Below, piece after piece: positions 42,442 to 51,682 of a stretch of DNA of 64,000 nucleotides (positions are counted from its first letter, which is position 1; the number at the start of each line of letters is the position of its first letter). The DNA comes from Streptomyces sp. WMMB 322. Its GTDB lineage: Bacteria > Actinomycetota > Actinomycetes > Streptomycetales > Streptomycetaceae. Position numbers and translations under genes: made by a program. The notes beneath the pieces are model-generated. The model saw nothing but the letters and a program-made list of their open reading frames with translations, ran no database searches and was not told the DNA's origin. The stretch is from assembly GCF_900090145.1 (NCBI RefSeq), contig NZ_FMHI01000023.1, positions 62,001-126,000 on the forward strand, read 5' to 3'.

Positions 42442-43599
42442 CTACCGCGTGCCCACCGCCGCACGCACCGCACCCCTGACGAGACCGCAGTCGTCGTGCA
42501 GCCGCCGCAGCAGCAGTCGTTGCTGCTCGCCGGTCGCCATGGCACCGGGGCGTTCCTGGCCCGCAGGCCCGGCGGCCGGGGCGGGACCGCGCATGGTGCG
42601 CTGGACGGCCGACTCGTACGCACGGATCTCGCGCGTCAGCACGAGCATCAGATTCACCAGGAAGGCGTCCCTCGCGGCCGTGCCCTGAGCCTGGGCGACC
42701 TGGCTGATGTGCCGGCGGGCCATCGGTGCGTCACCGAGCACCACCCACAGCGTTGCCAGGTCGTAGCCCGGCAGGTACCAGCCCGCGTGCTCCCAGTCGA
42801 CGAAGGCGGGACCCGGCGGGGCGAGGAGCACGTTGGTCAGCAGGGCGTCACCGTGGCAGAACTGCCACGGCGGGACACCGCCGGTGCCGTGTCCCTGGAC
42901 GGCCCCGTGCAGCAGCGTCTGCAGATCCCCGAGGTCACGGTCCGTCAACAGGCCCTGTGCGTGGCAGCGGGCGAGCCGTGACGGGTAGTCGATCGGGCGG
43001 CTGAACGCCGATGCCGGCGGCTGCCAGAGGTTGAGCTTGCACAGCGCGCCGAGCGCGGCGCGCAGGTCCGCGCGCGGCGGCGTGTCCAGCAGGTGACGCC
43101 GCAACGCCGCCACCCGGCCCGGCATGCGCTCGATCACCAGCACGCACTCTTCGGGATCCGCCGCCACAAGCCTCGGCGCCCGCACCGGGGGCCGGTGCCG
43201 CACGAAGGCCCGGTAGGCCGCTATTTCGTGCCGGAAGCGTTCGACGGACGTCTCCGCCTTGTCCACCAGGCACTTGGCGACGACGGCGTTGCGCCCGGCC
43301 GTGCCCGAGACCAGGACGGACCGGCCGACCCGGCGCAGTACCTGCACCGGGTGGAACTCGGGGCAGATCCGGTGGACGGAGGCGATGGCCGCACGCAGCT
43401 GCGTACCGTTCGGGCCGGACAAGTCCAGTCTCCCGCTGACGGATTGAGATCCGGCGCCGGCCGGCTGCCGCGTCCGCACGGCGCCGCTCCCCGGGGCGGA
43501 CGGCCGCGCCGCGGAGGGAATCACGGGAGATCCGCCACCGTGAGGTGGCATGCCGAACGGCCGGAGCGGTGCGGACACGGCGGACGTCGCTGGATGCAT
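42442..43599 (-). CDS. Aminoglycoside phosphotransferase (APH)-family protein
   Basis: The roughly 385-residue protein has an unstructured first 60-70 residues, then a kinase-like fold. AVVAKCLVDKAETSVERFRH would supply the ATP-binding lysine and glutamate; WQFCHGDALLTNVLL corresponds to the catalytic loop (the usual HGDLHxxNxL with the second His replaced by Ala-Leu); PAFVDWEHAGW is the metal-binding DFG-equivalent. APH-fold proteins phosphorylate antibiotics, choline, homoserine or unknown metabolites. The substrate is not readable and drug resistance should not be assumed. It diverges from the NsdA/B-type regulator. The start codon is uncertain. Confidence 0.8.
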   Translation of the reverse strand: MHPATSAVSAPLRPFGMPPHGGGSPVIPSAARPSAPGSGAVRTRQPAGAGSQSVSGRLDLSGPNGTQLRAAIASVHRICPEFHPVQVLRRVGRSVLVSGTAGRNAVVAKCLVDKAETSVERFRHEIAAYRAFVRHRPPVRAPRLVAADPEECVLVIERMPGRVAALRRHLLDTPPRADLRAALGALCKLNLWQPPASAFSRPIDYPSRLARCHAQGLLTDRDLGDLQTLLHGAVQGHGTGGVPPWQFCHGDALLTNVLLAPPGPAFVDWEHAGWYLPGYDLATLWVVLGDAPMARRHISQVAQAQGTAARDAFLVNLMLVLTREIRAYESAVQRTMRGPAPAAGPAGQERPGAMATGEQQRLLLRRLHDDCGLVRGAVRAAVGTR

Positions 43600-43802
43600 G
43601 GTGAGCAGGGTCCCTTCGTACGCCGACGGGTCGCGCGCCCGTCCGGGCCCGCCCGGACGGCGGCCCGGCACCCTGGGGAATGCCTTGCCGTGTTGCTGGT
43701 CGTCCGGACGGGACCGGGGTGGCGCGTTTCTACAGGACAACGGCGCGCGGGTGGCACACCATCTGGCGGACCCTGGCGAACCCTGGCGAATGGTCGCAGG
43801 GC

Positions 43803-43827
43803 AGTTGAGCGGAAGTTACTGTCAACT
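43803..43827. promoter_or_regulatory. Inverted repeat before the NsdA/B-type gene
   Basis: AGTTGA (43803-43808) and TCAACT (43822-43827) form an inverted repeat 25 bp upstream of the GTG. The spacer is AT-richer than the surroundings. It could be an operator shared with the divergent phosphotransferase gene. Confidence 0.3.
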
Positions 43828-43851
43828 CAGCCGAGAACCTGGGGGCTTGAC

Positions 43852-45384
43852 GTGACAAAGGGACCCAACACCCGTCTCGCGGACCTGTTCGGCCTCGCCG
43901 GATGGTCCAAGGGCGAACTCGCGCGGCTGGTGAACCGGCAGTCGGTGGCCATGGGCCACGCTCAGCTGTCGACCGACACCTCGCGGGTGCGGCGTTGGAT
44001 CGACATGGGGGAGACCCCGCGCGATCCGGTGCCGAAGGTGCTGGCGGCTCTTTTCACCGAGCGACTCGGCCGTGTCGTGACCATCGAGGACCTCGGGTTC
44101 AGCAGGCCGGGCCAGTCGGCCAGACGGCAGCAGTCCGGACTGGACGGAGTGCCGTGGGCACCCGAGCGGACGGCCGAGGTCCTCACCGAATTCACGGGAA
44201 TGGACCTCATGCTCAACCGACGCGGCTTGGTGGGCGCGGGCGCCGCGCTCACCGCAGGATCGGCACTCAGCAGTGCCATGTACGACTGGCTCCGCGGCGC
44301 CCCGGGCTCCGCCGCGGGCGTTGCGCAGTCCGGCTTCCCGGGTCCGGCCCGCCATGCGGACCAGGCAGCCATCGACAGGTACGACGCGGCTCCCGTGGGA
44401 TCGCAGGAGATCGAGGCGCTGGAGCACTCCGTCGAGGTCTTCCGCGCCTGGGACGCCGCACGGGGCGGCGGACTGCAGCGCAAGGCGGTCGTCGGCCAGC
44501 TCAACGAGGTGGGCGGCATGCTCTCCTACCACCACCCCGAGCGTCTTCAGCGGCGGTTGTGGGGCGTGGCGGCGAACCTCGCGGTGCTCGCCGGATGGAT
44601 GTCGCACGACGTCGGCCTGGAGCCCACGGCGCAGAAGTACTTCGTCATCGCCGCGCATGCGGCGCGCGAGGGGGGCGACCGGCCGCGCGCCGGCGAGGCG
44701 CTCTCGCGTGCCGCGCGGCAGATGGTGCACCTGGGCAGGCCGGACGATGCGCTCGACCTGATGAAGCTGGCCCGGTCCGGCTCGGGGGAGGAGACGCTGC
44801 CGCGTACGCGGGCGATGCTGCACACCATCGAGGCGTGGGCACAGGCGTCGATGGGCCACGGGCAGGAGATGCGGCGCACCCTGGGGGAGGCCGAGGAGCT
44901 GTTCGCCTCCGACAAGGGCGATGTGCCGCCGCCCAGTTGGATGCAGATGTTCGACGAGGCCGATCTGCACGGCATGCAGGCGCTGGCGTTCCGGACGCTG
45001 GCCGAGCACGATCCGTCCGCGGCCGGTGCGGCGGAGGCGCACGCCATGCGCGCCCTCGAACTGCGAGCCGACGGGCGGCAGCGCTCGAAGATCTTCGACT
45101 GGATCTCGCTCGCCTCGGCCTGCTTCATCGCCGACGAGCCCGAACAGGCCGACCGTTACGCGCGCCTGGCCGTCGTCAGCATCGGTGAGAACTCTTCGCA
45201 CCGCACGTGGGACAGACTGCGTGAGATGTACCGGCTCACAGGTCAGTACGCGGGCCACGGTCTTGTCGACGACCTGCGGGAGGAGATCCGGCACGTGCTG
45301 CCCAAGCAGCCCAGGACGCCCCCGCTCTCGGGCGAGCCCAAGCCGGTCCGGCTGCCCGGGAGCAGAGGGCTGCGCTCGGTGTGA
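43852..45384 (+). CDS. NsdA/NsdB-family DNA-binding regulator
   Basis: The 510-residue protein begins with a distinctive helix-turn-helix region (NTRLADLFGLAGWSKGELAR, then STDTSRVRRWIDMGETPRD) very like the Streptomyces regulators NsdA and NsdB, known as negative regulators of antibiotic production and sporulation. A hydrophobic Arg-Arg preceded stretch (LNRRGLVGAGAALTAGSALS) follows at about residues 120-140, then a helical TPR-like region. The start is GTG at 43852 behind GGGGG. I cannot decide between NsdA and NsdB; the neighbourhood here lacks the ammonium transporter genes that I recall beside nsdA in S. coelicolor. Confidence 0.85.
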   Translation: MTKGPNTRLADLFGLAGWSKGELARLVNRQSVAMGHAQLSTDTSRVRRWIDMGETPRDPVPKVLAALFTERLGRVVTIEDLGFSRPGQSARRQQSGLDGVPWAPERTAEVLTEFTGMDLMLNRRGLVGAGAALTAGSALSSAMYDWLRGAPGSAAGVAQSGFPGPARHADQAAIDRYDAAPVGSQEIEALEHSVEVFRAWDAARGGGLQRKAVVGQLNEVGGMLSYHHPERLQRRLWGVAANLAVLAGWMSHDVGLEPTAQKYFVIAAHAAREGGDRPRAGEALSRAARQMVHLGRPDDALDLMKLARSGSGEETLPRTRAMLHTIEAWAQASMGHGQEMRRTLGEAEELFASDKGDVPPPSWMQMFDEADLHGMQALAFRTLAEHDPSAAGAAEAHAMRALELRADGRQRSKIFDWISLASACFIADEPEQADRYARLAVVSIGENSSHRTWDRLREMYRLTGQYAGHGLVDDLREEIRHVLPKQPRTPPLSGEPKPVRLPGSRGLRSV

Positions 45385-45450
45385 GCGTCAGCAATCCCCG
45401 TGCAGGCCGGGCCGGTCGGGAATCGCGGCGGTTCCCCGGGCCGGTGCGGC

Positions 45451-45480
45451 CGGGCCACCGCCGCTGAGGGCGGCGGCCCG
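45451..45480. terminator. Hairpin between convergent NsdA/B and glucoamylase genes
   Basis: CGGGCCACCGCC (45451-45462) pairs with GGCGGCGGCCCG (45469-45480) with one mismatch, leaving a 6-base loop. Both flanking genes point toward it. Confidence 0.6.
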
Positions 45481-45593
45481 CGCCGGCAGTCGCGCGGAGG
45501 CCGGCGGCGCCGGCAAGCCGTGGCGGCGTCCCGTGGCACCGGCGGGCCACGCTTCCGGCAGGGTGGTCTTCCGTGTCAGCCGTGCAGTCCGTG

Positions 45594-47813
45594 TCAGCGG
45601 TGCAGATAGCGCTCCGCGACAACCGTCGGGTACTCCACAGGCGTTCCGCGTTCCAGTGACCACGCCAGGCGCAGGTACTGCGCATGCGTCCACGCGAGCG
45701 GCGTGGCCGACGCCGTGCCCTTGCCCGACTGAACCTCCGGCACCGGGGGCCGGTCGTCCCAGACCTGCTCGGGCAGCATCAGGGTCTCGCCGGCCGTGGC
45801 GGCGATGTCGCGCAGCCGCCTCCCGGCCGACTGCCGGTCGCCGCGGAGGAGTTCGTACTCCCCGCGCTCACCGGAGAAGATCGGCCAGAGACGGCCGTAG
45901 GTGGTCTTCACCTCGGGACGGTCGACGGTCCAGGGCTCGCCGTCGGGCTGCTCGCCGTAGCCGTCGCCGCTGTAGCGGTGCCAGTGGCGGCCGGAGGGGG
46001 TGTCCACGGCGAGTTCGCGGTCCACCACCTCGAGAGAGTTGCGGATCACCGGGTCGTCGGCGGGCTTGACGCCCAGCCGCACGAGCTCCAGGAAGCCCGC
46101 GTCGACGACGCTGCGCTGGTCGGCCCTGCCCTCGTTGTTGTTGCCGAGCTCGTACGCCGTGCCCGCGTTCGGCTTGCCGTCCTTGGTCAGCCGCAGGTAG
46201 TACGGCTCGGAGGAGTGCGGGCCGTTGGTGCTCACCGTCCAGCCGTCGAGCGACTCCCGCCACTTGTCCGCGGCCGCGAGGTACTTGGCGGCGTCCGCGG
46301 CCTGTCCGCCGCGCTGCATCAGATCCGCGAGGCACACCAGCGCCGCGATCGCGGAGGCGATGGTGGAGGGCGAGTAGCCGCTCTGCTCCTCCCAGCGCTC
46401 CTGAGGAGTGAAGGGGGCCCTGTGGCCTTCCTCGCTCTTGAACTCCAGGATGAAGTCGGCGCCGCGGCGCAGGTGCCGCAGGGTCTTCTCGTCGTGGCGG
46501 TCGAGTACCCAGGCGAGCAGCAGGGGGGCCGAGGTCTCGTCGAGCTGGATGTTCGTCCAGAACGGTGTGCCGTCGACCTTGTGGTTCTGCGACCAGTGCC
46601 CGTCGGGCATCTGAGTGCGCAGCAGATGGTCCATCGCCCGGTCCGCCGCGTCGCGGTCGCCGGCCGCGAGCAGCCCCGTCCCGATGTGGTAGAGATCGCG
46701 GGCCCACACCAGGTGGTACGAACCGGTCTCGGGCGCGATGTTGCGGTCGGTGCCGAACGCCCACGGCATCGACGGGGAGGCTATGAAGGCCCCCGGGTTG
46801 CGCTTGTCCTCGCCGGCAGCGAGCGTCACGACCGACGCCGTGTACAGCGACCGGTCGGAGGGCGAGCGCAGGCATCCGGGGGCCTTCGGCAGACCCGCGA
46901 GATAGGCGAGCCAGCCGCGCTCGTACGCGCCCTCGGCCGCCTCGAAGCCCCGCCGCAGCGACCGCTTCGCCGTGCGCACGGCGTCCGCGGCCTGCTCGCC
47001 GAAGCCGAGCACGACCGTCTGACGGGTCCGGGCGCGCCCGTCCATCCGGAGCCGGCCGAGCTGCACGACGTTGCCGGGGCCGGCCGTGGCGTAGCGGTGC
47101 TTCAGGCGTCCGTTGTTCCCGGAGAGCTGGGTCCAGCCGTCGTTCACGTCGAGGTAGCCGACGGTGGATTCGGCGAATCCGTCCTGGGCGACCAGCGCGC
47201 TCGCCGCGTGCTCGTCCTCCGCCACCAGCGCCCCGCCCTGCGGGAAGGCACTGTCGTCGTTGCCCTCTCCGGACAGCGACGGGTCGTGCAGGACGAAGAT
47301 CTGCAGGGGAGCGCCCGTCTCCGAGAGCACTTCGACGTCGATGAGCACGCTTGCGCGCTCCGGGTCGGTGACGTACCGCGTGACCGCGCGCCAGCCGGTG
47401 CCCCTGCTGGTGAGCCGGTAGCCCGGTGCCCCGCCGTTCCCGCAGAGTTCGGTGCGGGTCTCGCCGTCGCTGAGGCGTTCGGCGAACGTCTTCCCGTCGG
47501 TGATCACCAGCTGCGTCTGCCGGCTGGCGGGGGTGCTGAGGTCCGGATAGTACGTCTCGCTCATCCTGCCGCCCTGCAGGGTGAACCAGACGGGGCTCTC
47601 CTTCGTACGGGAGGTTCCGAAGCCGGTCTTGTCCGCGGGTACGAACGCGGCGCTCGTTCCCGGTCGCCCGGGTGCCTCCCCCGAGGGGTCGGCGGCGGCT
47701 CCTGCGCCCCCGGTCCCGGCCCGGGCGACGCCGGCCAGCGGGACGGGCGCCGCGATGGCCGACGCGCCGACCAGCGCTGCTCGCAGGAAGTTCCGACGGG
47801 AATTGCTACGCAC
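45594..47813 (-). CDS. GH15 glucoamylase/glucodextranase-like enzyme, Tat-exported
   Basis: The 739-residue protein begins with a twin-arginine signal (SNSRRNFLRAALVG) and a cleavage-like ARAG. A beta-sandwich domain (about residues 50-320) precedes the (alpha/alpha)6 catalytic barrel. Catalytic residues are expected in TNIQLDETSAPLLL (general acid) and LMLPEQVWDDRP (general base), matching GH15 glucoamylases and glucodextranases. It should release glucose from alpha-glucans outside the cell. The GTG at 47813 sits 5 bp after GGAGG, which settles the start well inside a longer open frame. Tat export implies folding, possibly with Ca2+, before secretion. Confidence 0.9.
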   Translation of the reverse strand: MRSNSRRNFLRAALVGASAIAAPVPLAGVARAGTGGAGAAADPSGEAPGRPGTSAAFVPADKTGFGTSRTKESPVWFTLQGGRMSETYYPDLSTPASRQTQLVITDGKTFAERLSDGETRTELCGNGGAPGYRLTSRGTGWRAVTRYVTDPERASVLIDVEVLSETGAPLQIFVLHDPSLSGEGNDDSAFPQGGALVAEDEHAASALVAQDGFAESTVGYLDVNDGWTQLSGNNGRLKHRYATAGPGNVVQLGRLRMDGRARTRQTVVLGFGEQAADAVRTAKRSLRRGFEAAEGAYERGWLAYLAGLPKAPGCLRSPSDRSLYTASVVTLAAGEDKRNPGAFIASPSMPWAFGTDRNIAPETGSYHLVWARDLYHIGTGLLAAGDRDAADRAMDHLLRTQMPDGHWSQNHKVDGTPFWTNIQLDETSAPLLLAWVLDRHDEKTLRHLRRGADFILEFKSEEGHRAPFTPQERWEEQSGYSPSTIASAIAALVCLADLMQRGGQAADAAKYLAAADKWRESLDGWTVSTNGPHSSEPYYLRLTKDGKPNAGTAYELGNNNEGRADQRSVVDAGFLELVRLGVKPADDPVIRNSLEVVDRELAVDTPSGRHWHRYSGDGYGEQPDGEPWTVDRPEVKTTYGRLWPIFSGERGEYELLRGDRQSAGRRLRDIAATAGETLMLPEQVWDDRPPVPEVQSGKGTASATPLAWTHAQYLRLAWSLERGTPVEYPTVVAERYLHR

Positions 47814-48059
47814 ACATCCTCCAGTCGAGGAGAGAACGGGGCGATCGACGGGCGCCCTCTGTGAGTTCACCACGTGAAGCCGTTTGGTCGGGCGGCCACG
47901 TCTCGGGTGAGCGAAAGCCTCGTCGCGGAAGACGACGACGTCAAGAGAGCGTGATGTGACTCCAAGAAATGAACGCTCACGAGTGTTTTCTTCCGTGCCG
48001 TCAGGCATGCGGGCCCGGCTCCGTACCCCACAACGAGGCCGGGAGCAAGGGCAGTTGGG
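47814..48059. other. Gap between the phosphatase and glucoamylase genes
   Basis: These 246 bp carry the upstream region of the glucoamylase gene. No gene is visible. No clear promoter consensus or carbon-regulator direct repeat was recognised. Confidence 0.35.
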
Positions 48060-49544
48060 TCAGCCGGTCACGCGGGCGACCAGGACGCAGGCGTCGTCCG
48101 TGCGGTCCCGGTCGCCGAACTCCTCGATCACCGTGCGCAGGCACTCCTGCGCGCATCCCGCCGAGGCGAAACGGCCGGCGAGGTCCAGCAGCCGTCCGGG
48201 CGCGCCGCGTTGCGTGTCGGTGGCGTTCATCCGCCCCTCGCGCGGGGCGAGTCCGTCCGTGTGCAGCACCAACACGTCGCCGGGCTCCAGCACTTCGGTG
48301 CTCTGTCCGTACGCGGTGCCCGAGGCCGCACCGAGCAGCACACCCCGGGGCGGGCGCAGCACCCTGCCCGTGCCGCCCCGGAAGACGACGGGCGAGGGGT
48401 GCCCGGCCTGCGACAAGGTGAGGGTGCGGTCGCGGGGCTCGTACCGGCAGCACACCGCGCTGCCCAGAGCCGGCTGCGCCGAGGTCTCCAGCAGCTGGTT
48501 CAGATGCCCCATCAGCGGGCCCGGCCCCACCCCCGCGAAAGCCATGCCCCGGACCGCGCCCAGCAGCATCGCCATGCCGGAGGCGGCCGCGACTCCGTGA
48601 CCCGTAAGCTCCCCGGCGGACAGGAGGATGGCGCCGTCGGGCAGCTCCAGCGCGTCGTACCAGTCGCCGCCGATCATGGCGCTCGTCGTGGAGGGCAGGT
48701 AGTGCGAGGCGATGTCGAGTGCGGGACCGGCGCCGGCGTCACGGGCGTGGCCGGGACCGCCGTGCGGGATGCGCCGCGAGCCGCGCCACGGGGGGAGCAC
48801 CGTCTCCTGCAGCTCCACCGCGAGCCTGTGCTCGGCACGGGCCGCGTGACGTTCGCGCCGCACGGTCTCATGGATCTCGCGCACGGCGAGTTCGCTGCGG
48901 CGCAACTCGCTGACGTCCCGGAGCACGGCCCACATGGCGGCGGTGCCGCCCTGGCCGTCGAGCACGGGTTCCCCCAGCAGGTGGAGGGTGCGCACGGCAC
49001 CGTCCGGACGCATGATCCGGAACTCCCGGTCGATCGGCCTGCCGTCGACCAGGCAGTCGGTCACGGCGGCAGCGAGCAGGGGCTGGTCGTCGGGGAGCAC
49101 CCACGAGGGCAGTTCGTCCAGGGAGAGCGGGCCGTCCTCCGGCCCGCGGCCGAAGATGCCGTACAGCTCCTCCGACCAGGACACCTCGTCGGTCAGCAGG
49201 TTCCACTCCGCGCTTCCCACCCGGCTCGTCAGCGCGGAGGGCCCGCCAGGGGCGGGTGCGGCTCCGCCGGGGCCGGCCCCGTCCGGTTCCGGCGGGGAAG
49301 GTGCGCCCGCACGGAGCCGGCCGAGATGTTCGCCGAGGTCGTCCAGCTGGTGGGCCGCGAGATCGCACAGGGCGCGCTGCCAGCGCCGTGCCGGGTCCTC
49401 CACCCCCTCGGCGTCCTCCTCCTCCGCGCGGGGCCGCACGGCGTCGATGCCGCCGCGCAGATGCCGGGCCTGCCGGATGAGGGCGTCCAGCACTCCGCGT
49501 TCGGGCGGCTGGGCCGGACGGTCCGCATCGACGTGGGAGGGCAT
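48060..49544 (-). CDS. PAS-domain PP2C/SpoIIE-type serine phosphatase
   Basis: The 494-residue protein has an N-terminal helical region, a PAS/PAC domain (about residues 105-225: WNLLTDEVSWSEELYGIFGR, FRIMRPDGAVRTLHLLG), a coiled linker and a C-terminal RsbU/SpoIIE PP2C domain (MIGGDWYDALELPDGAILL, then AGELTGHGVAAASGM, and RTDDACVLVARV). Such enzymes dephosphorylate anti-sigma-factor antagonists. One point is odd: the metal-binding aspartate usually found in the 'GDVxGHG' motif is glutamate here (GELTGHG). The ATG at 49544 follows GGAG by about 7 bp. No anti-sigma genes are adjacent. Confidence 0.87.
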   Translation of the reverse strand: MPSHVDADRPAQPPERGVLDALIRQARHLRGGIDAVRPRAEEEDAEGVEDPARRWQRALCDLAAHQLDDLGEHLGRLRAGAPSPPEPDGAGPGGAAPAPGGPSALTSRVGSAEWNLLTDEVSWSEELYGIFGRGPEDGPLSLDELPSWVLPDDQPLLAAAVTDCLVDGRPIDREFRIMRPDGAVRTLHLLGEPVLDGQGGTAAMWAVLRDVSELRRSELAVREIHETVRRERHAARAEHRLAVELQETVLPPWRGSRRIPHGGPGHARDAGAGPALDIASHYLPSTTSAMIGGDWYDALELPDGAILLSAGELTGHGVAAASGMAMLLGAVRGMAFAGVGPGPLMGHLNQLLETSAQPALGSAVCCRYEPRDRTLTLSQAGHPSPVVFRGGTGRVLRPPRGVLLGAASGTAYGQSTEVLEPGDVLVLHTDGLAPREGRMNATDTQRGAPGRLLDLAGRFASAGCAQECLRTVIEEFGDRDRTDDACVLVARVTG

Positions 49545-49858
49545 CGAGGTCTCCGATACGGGAAGTGAGGGCTCGGTTACGACTGTTGCACAGGCTGCGA
49601 CCGGCCGTAAGTGATTTCGCGATACCCGATCCGGTGGTGCTGCGGACATATGTCGCCGGGCCCTACGGTCCGGGATGCGTGCGGGGCCGGGTCACGCGGA
49701 GGGTGCCGGTAGGCTCACGGCCCGTACGGGACGGAGCGGTCCCCATTCCGCTTCTCCCTCCGCCCCCGGCCAGGAGTAGAACGGCTCGCAGGGGCAAGGA
49801 TGCTGGTCAACGGAAATCCCGTTGCCAGTCGAAGACCCCGCACCGGATGCTGACCCTT
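49545..49858. other. Divergent region between the phosphatase and the HEAT-like gene
   Basis: No gene is visible in 314 bp. TAGGCT (49710-49715) could be a -10 for the rightward gene, without a good -35. CAACGG (49808-49813) and CCGTTG (49819-49824) form an inverted repeat 35 bp before the HEAT-like start. Confidence 0.35.
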
Positions 49859-51319
49859 ATGTTCGCCGATTCCGTCGATTCAGGCATAGCGCCCAGCGGT
49901 ACGCTGCTCGGCCTCCTCCAGAGGGGGCGCGGCGACGGCACGCTGCACGCTCTGGCTGCGCCCCGCGCCGAAGCGCTCACCGCGCTGAGGCAGTGCGTGC
50001 TCCATGATCCCCGGCGGGACTGGCAGATCGAACACCGCTCGCTCTACTACGCCCGGCTCCACATGGAGCTGGACGCCTCCGTCGACTACATCGGAGAACA
50101 CCTCTTCGCGCCCGAGGACGAACTCCCGCCCGCGGGTGACTGCGAGGCACGCACCGGGCTGGCCCTGTCCGTGCTCGGCCACCTCGCCTCCTACGACGAC
50201 GACGCCGCGACGGAACTCCTGCGCAGATACGCCGCCTCGGGCGCCAACTGGCAGTGGGCCCTGGACGAGCTGGCCGTACGGGACGAGGACGCCGGGCTGC
50301 GCCTGCTGGGCCCCGCCGTCCTCGCCCGCTTCCCGGAGACGGAGCAGGGCGACGCCGACCTGGCCGCGGCGGCCAAGGACGCCTTCGAGCCCAGGCCCTG
50401 GCGGCTGTGGGCCGAGGACCCCTCCCGTCCCGGCCAGGCGGAGCGGCTGCGGCGGGTCGCGGAACAGGGGTGCTTCGACCGCTGGCAGCGTCAGCTGCAG
50501 AGTCAGGGCCCCCGCCCCGGGTGGAGCGTGCGCGAGGTCCTGGACTGGGCGCAGGAGGGATGCGAGCAGCATCCCCCCGTCCACCGCGAGGCGGCCGCCG
50601 CGCGGTGCCTGTCCGCCGTCGCGGGTCCGCTGGACCGCGAGGAGCTGCTCGCCGCCGCCGCCGGTCAGCGCGATGCCGCCCGCGCCGCCGCGCTCCGGCA
50701 CCTCGCCGACCGCGGTGACCCGGAGGCTCTCGACCTCATCGAGGAGGCCGCCGCCGATACGTGCGAGAGCGTCGCCGGGGCCGCGCTGGCCGCGTTCGCG
50801 CGGATGCGCAGCACGGCGGCCGTCGTGCGGGCACGGAAATGGGCCGCCGCCCCCGAGGGGTCGCTGCCCGAACGCCTCACGACCGCGGCCGCCGAGATGC
50901 TCGCCTGCTGCGGCGGTGCCCAGGACGCCGGCGCGGTGCTGAGAGCCCTGCGCCGCACCGTGCGCAACGACGGCCCGGACAGCGACGCGCTGTGGCCGCT
51001 GGTGGACGGCGCCGGTCGGCTCGGCGTCGCCTCGGCCGCCCCCGTCCTTCGGCACATCTACCGGGAGACGGCCTCCTCCCAGCTGCGGGGCCGCGCGGCC
51101 GGGGCGCTCGCCCTGACCGACCCCTCGTTCCCGGCGGGCTTCGCCGTGGAGTGCCTGTGGGACTGCGAGGAGACCACGAGGGCCCTGGCCGCGGAGTTCG
51201 CGGCGACGGGGGACGAACGGGTCGTCGAGAGGCTGCGCAGGCTCGCCTCCGATCCCGCGGAGGAGGCCGGTGTGCAGAGCGCGGTGCGCGGCAGGCTCAG
51301 TCCGGAGTCCGGGCGCTGA
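49859..51319 (+). CDS. HEAT-repeat-like helical protein
   Basis: The 486-residue protein begins MFADSVDSGIAPSGTLLGLL and is almost wholly helical. The second half shows HEAT/armadillo-type repeats, for example REAAAARCLSAVAGPLDREE, RAAALRHLADRGDPEALDLI and QLRGRAAGALALTDPSFPAG. HEAT solenoids bind proteins or nucleic acids; no catalytic motif is present. An ATG at 49847 is an alternative start. It lies directly upstream of, and on the same strand as, the SMC operon, 360 bp away. HEAT proteins partner kleisins in eukaryotic condensin, so a link is conceivable but unproven. Confidence 0.7.
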   Translation: MFADSVDSGIAPSGTLLGLLQRGRGDGTLHALAAPRAEALTALRQCVLHDPRRDWQIEHRSLYYARLHMELDASVDYIGEHLFAPEDELPPAGDCEARTGLALSVLGHLASYDDDAATELLRRYAASGANWQWALDELAVRDEDAGLRLLGPAVLARFPETEQGDADLAAAAKDAFEPRPWRLWAEDPSRPGQAERLRRVAEQGCFDRWQRQLQSQGPRPGWSVREVLDWAQEGCEQHPPVHREAAAARCLSAVAGPLDREELLAAAAGQRDAARAAALRHLADRGDPEALDLIEEAAADTCESVAGAALAAFARMRSTAAVVRARKWAAAPEGSLPERLTTAAAEMLACCGGAQDAGAVLRALRRTVRNDGPDSDALWPLVDGAGRLGVASAAPVLRHIYRETASSQLRGRAAGALALTDPSFPAGFAVECLWDCEETTRALAAEFAATGDERVVERLRRLASDPAEEAGVQSAVRGRLSPESGR

Positions 51320-51682
51320 CGGGCAGTTGACGGCGCCGTGCACGCGTGTGGTGGCCGCCGGCCGGTGCCGTTGCGGGCAACGGGCGTTTCCGCGGCGCAG
51401 GTTCGGGGCGACCGCGACCATGCCTTGCGTGACAGTGCTTCGGGTGATGGTGATCCGGTGACGGTGCTTCGGGCCAACGGCGGTGCGTGCACCCGACGGT
51501 GAGGCACCTGCCCGTCGGCCACACGGACGTCAGCACGCCCTTCCGGCACGGTCCCGGTCCGTGCGAACGACTCCGCGTGAACTTCCCCATGGGGCGCGCA
51601 GGATCGCGCCGCACGCTGGTGACGTAACCGACATCAAGGGGTGATCCGGGCGTTGTCACAGTGACCGCATAGTGTGTCTGCC
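51320..51682. other. Gap before the SMC operon
   Basis: No gene is visible. CCGTTGC (51368-51374) and GCAACGG (51377-51383) form a tight hairpin that may end the HEAT-like transcript. A 16-bp direct repeat GTGAC(A/G)GTGCTTCGGG occurs at 51429-51444 and 51458-51473. TAGTGT (51670-51675) ends 7 bp before the GTG at 51683 and may be the -10 of a leaderless operon transcript. Confidence 0.4.

Noticed and set aside
42442..43599. Aminoglycoside resistance gene
   Set aside because: The APH fold is shared by many metabolic kinases and the catalytic loop is atypical; resistance cannot be inferred.
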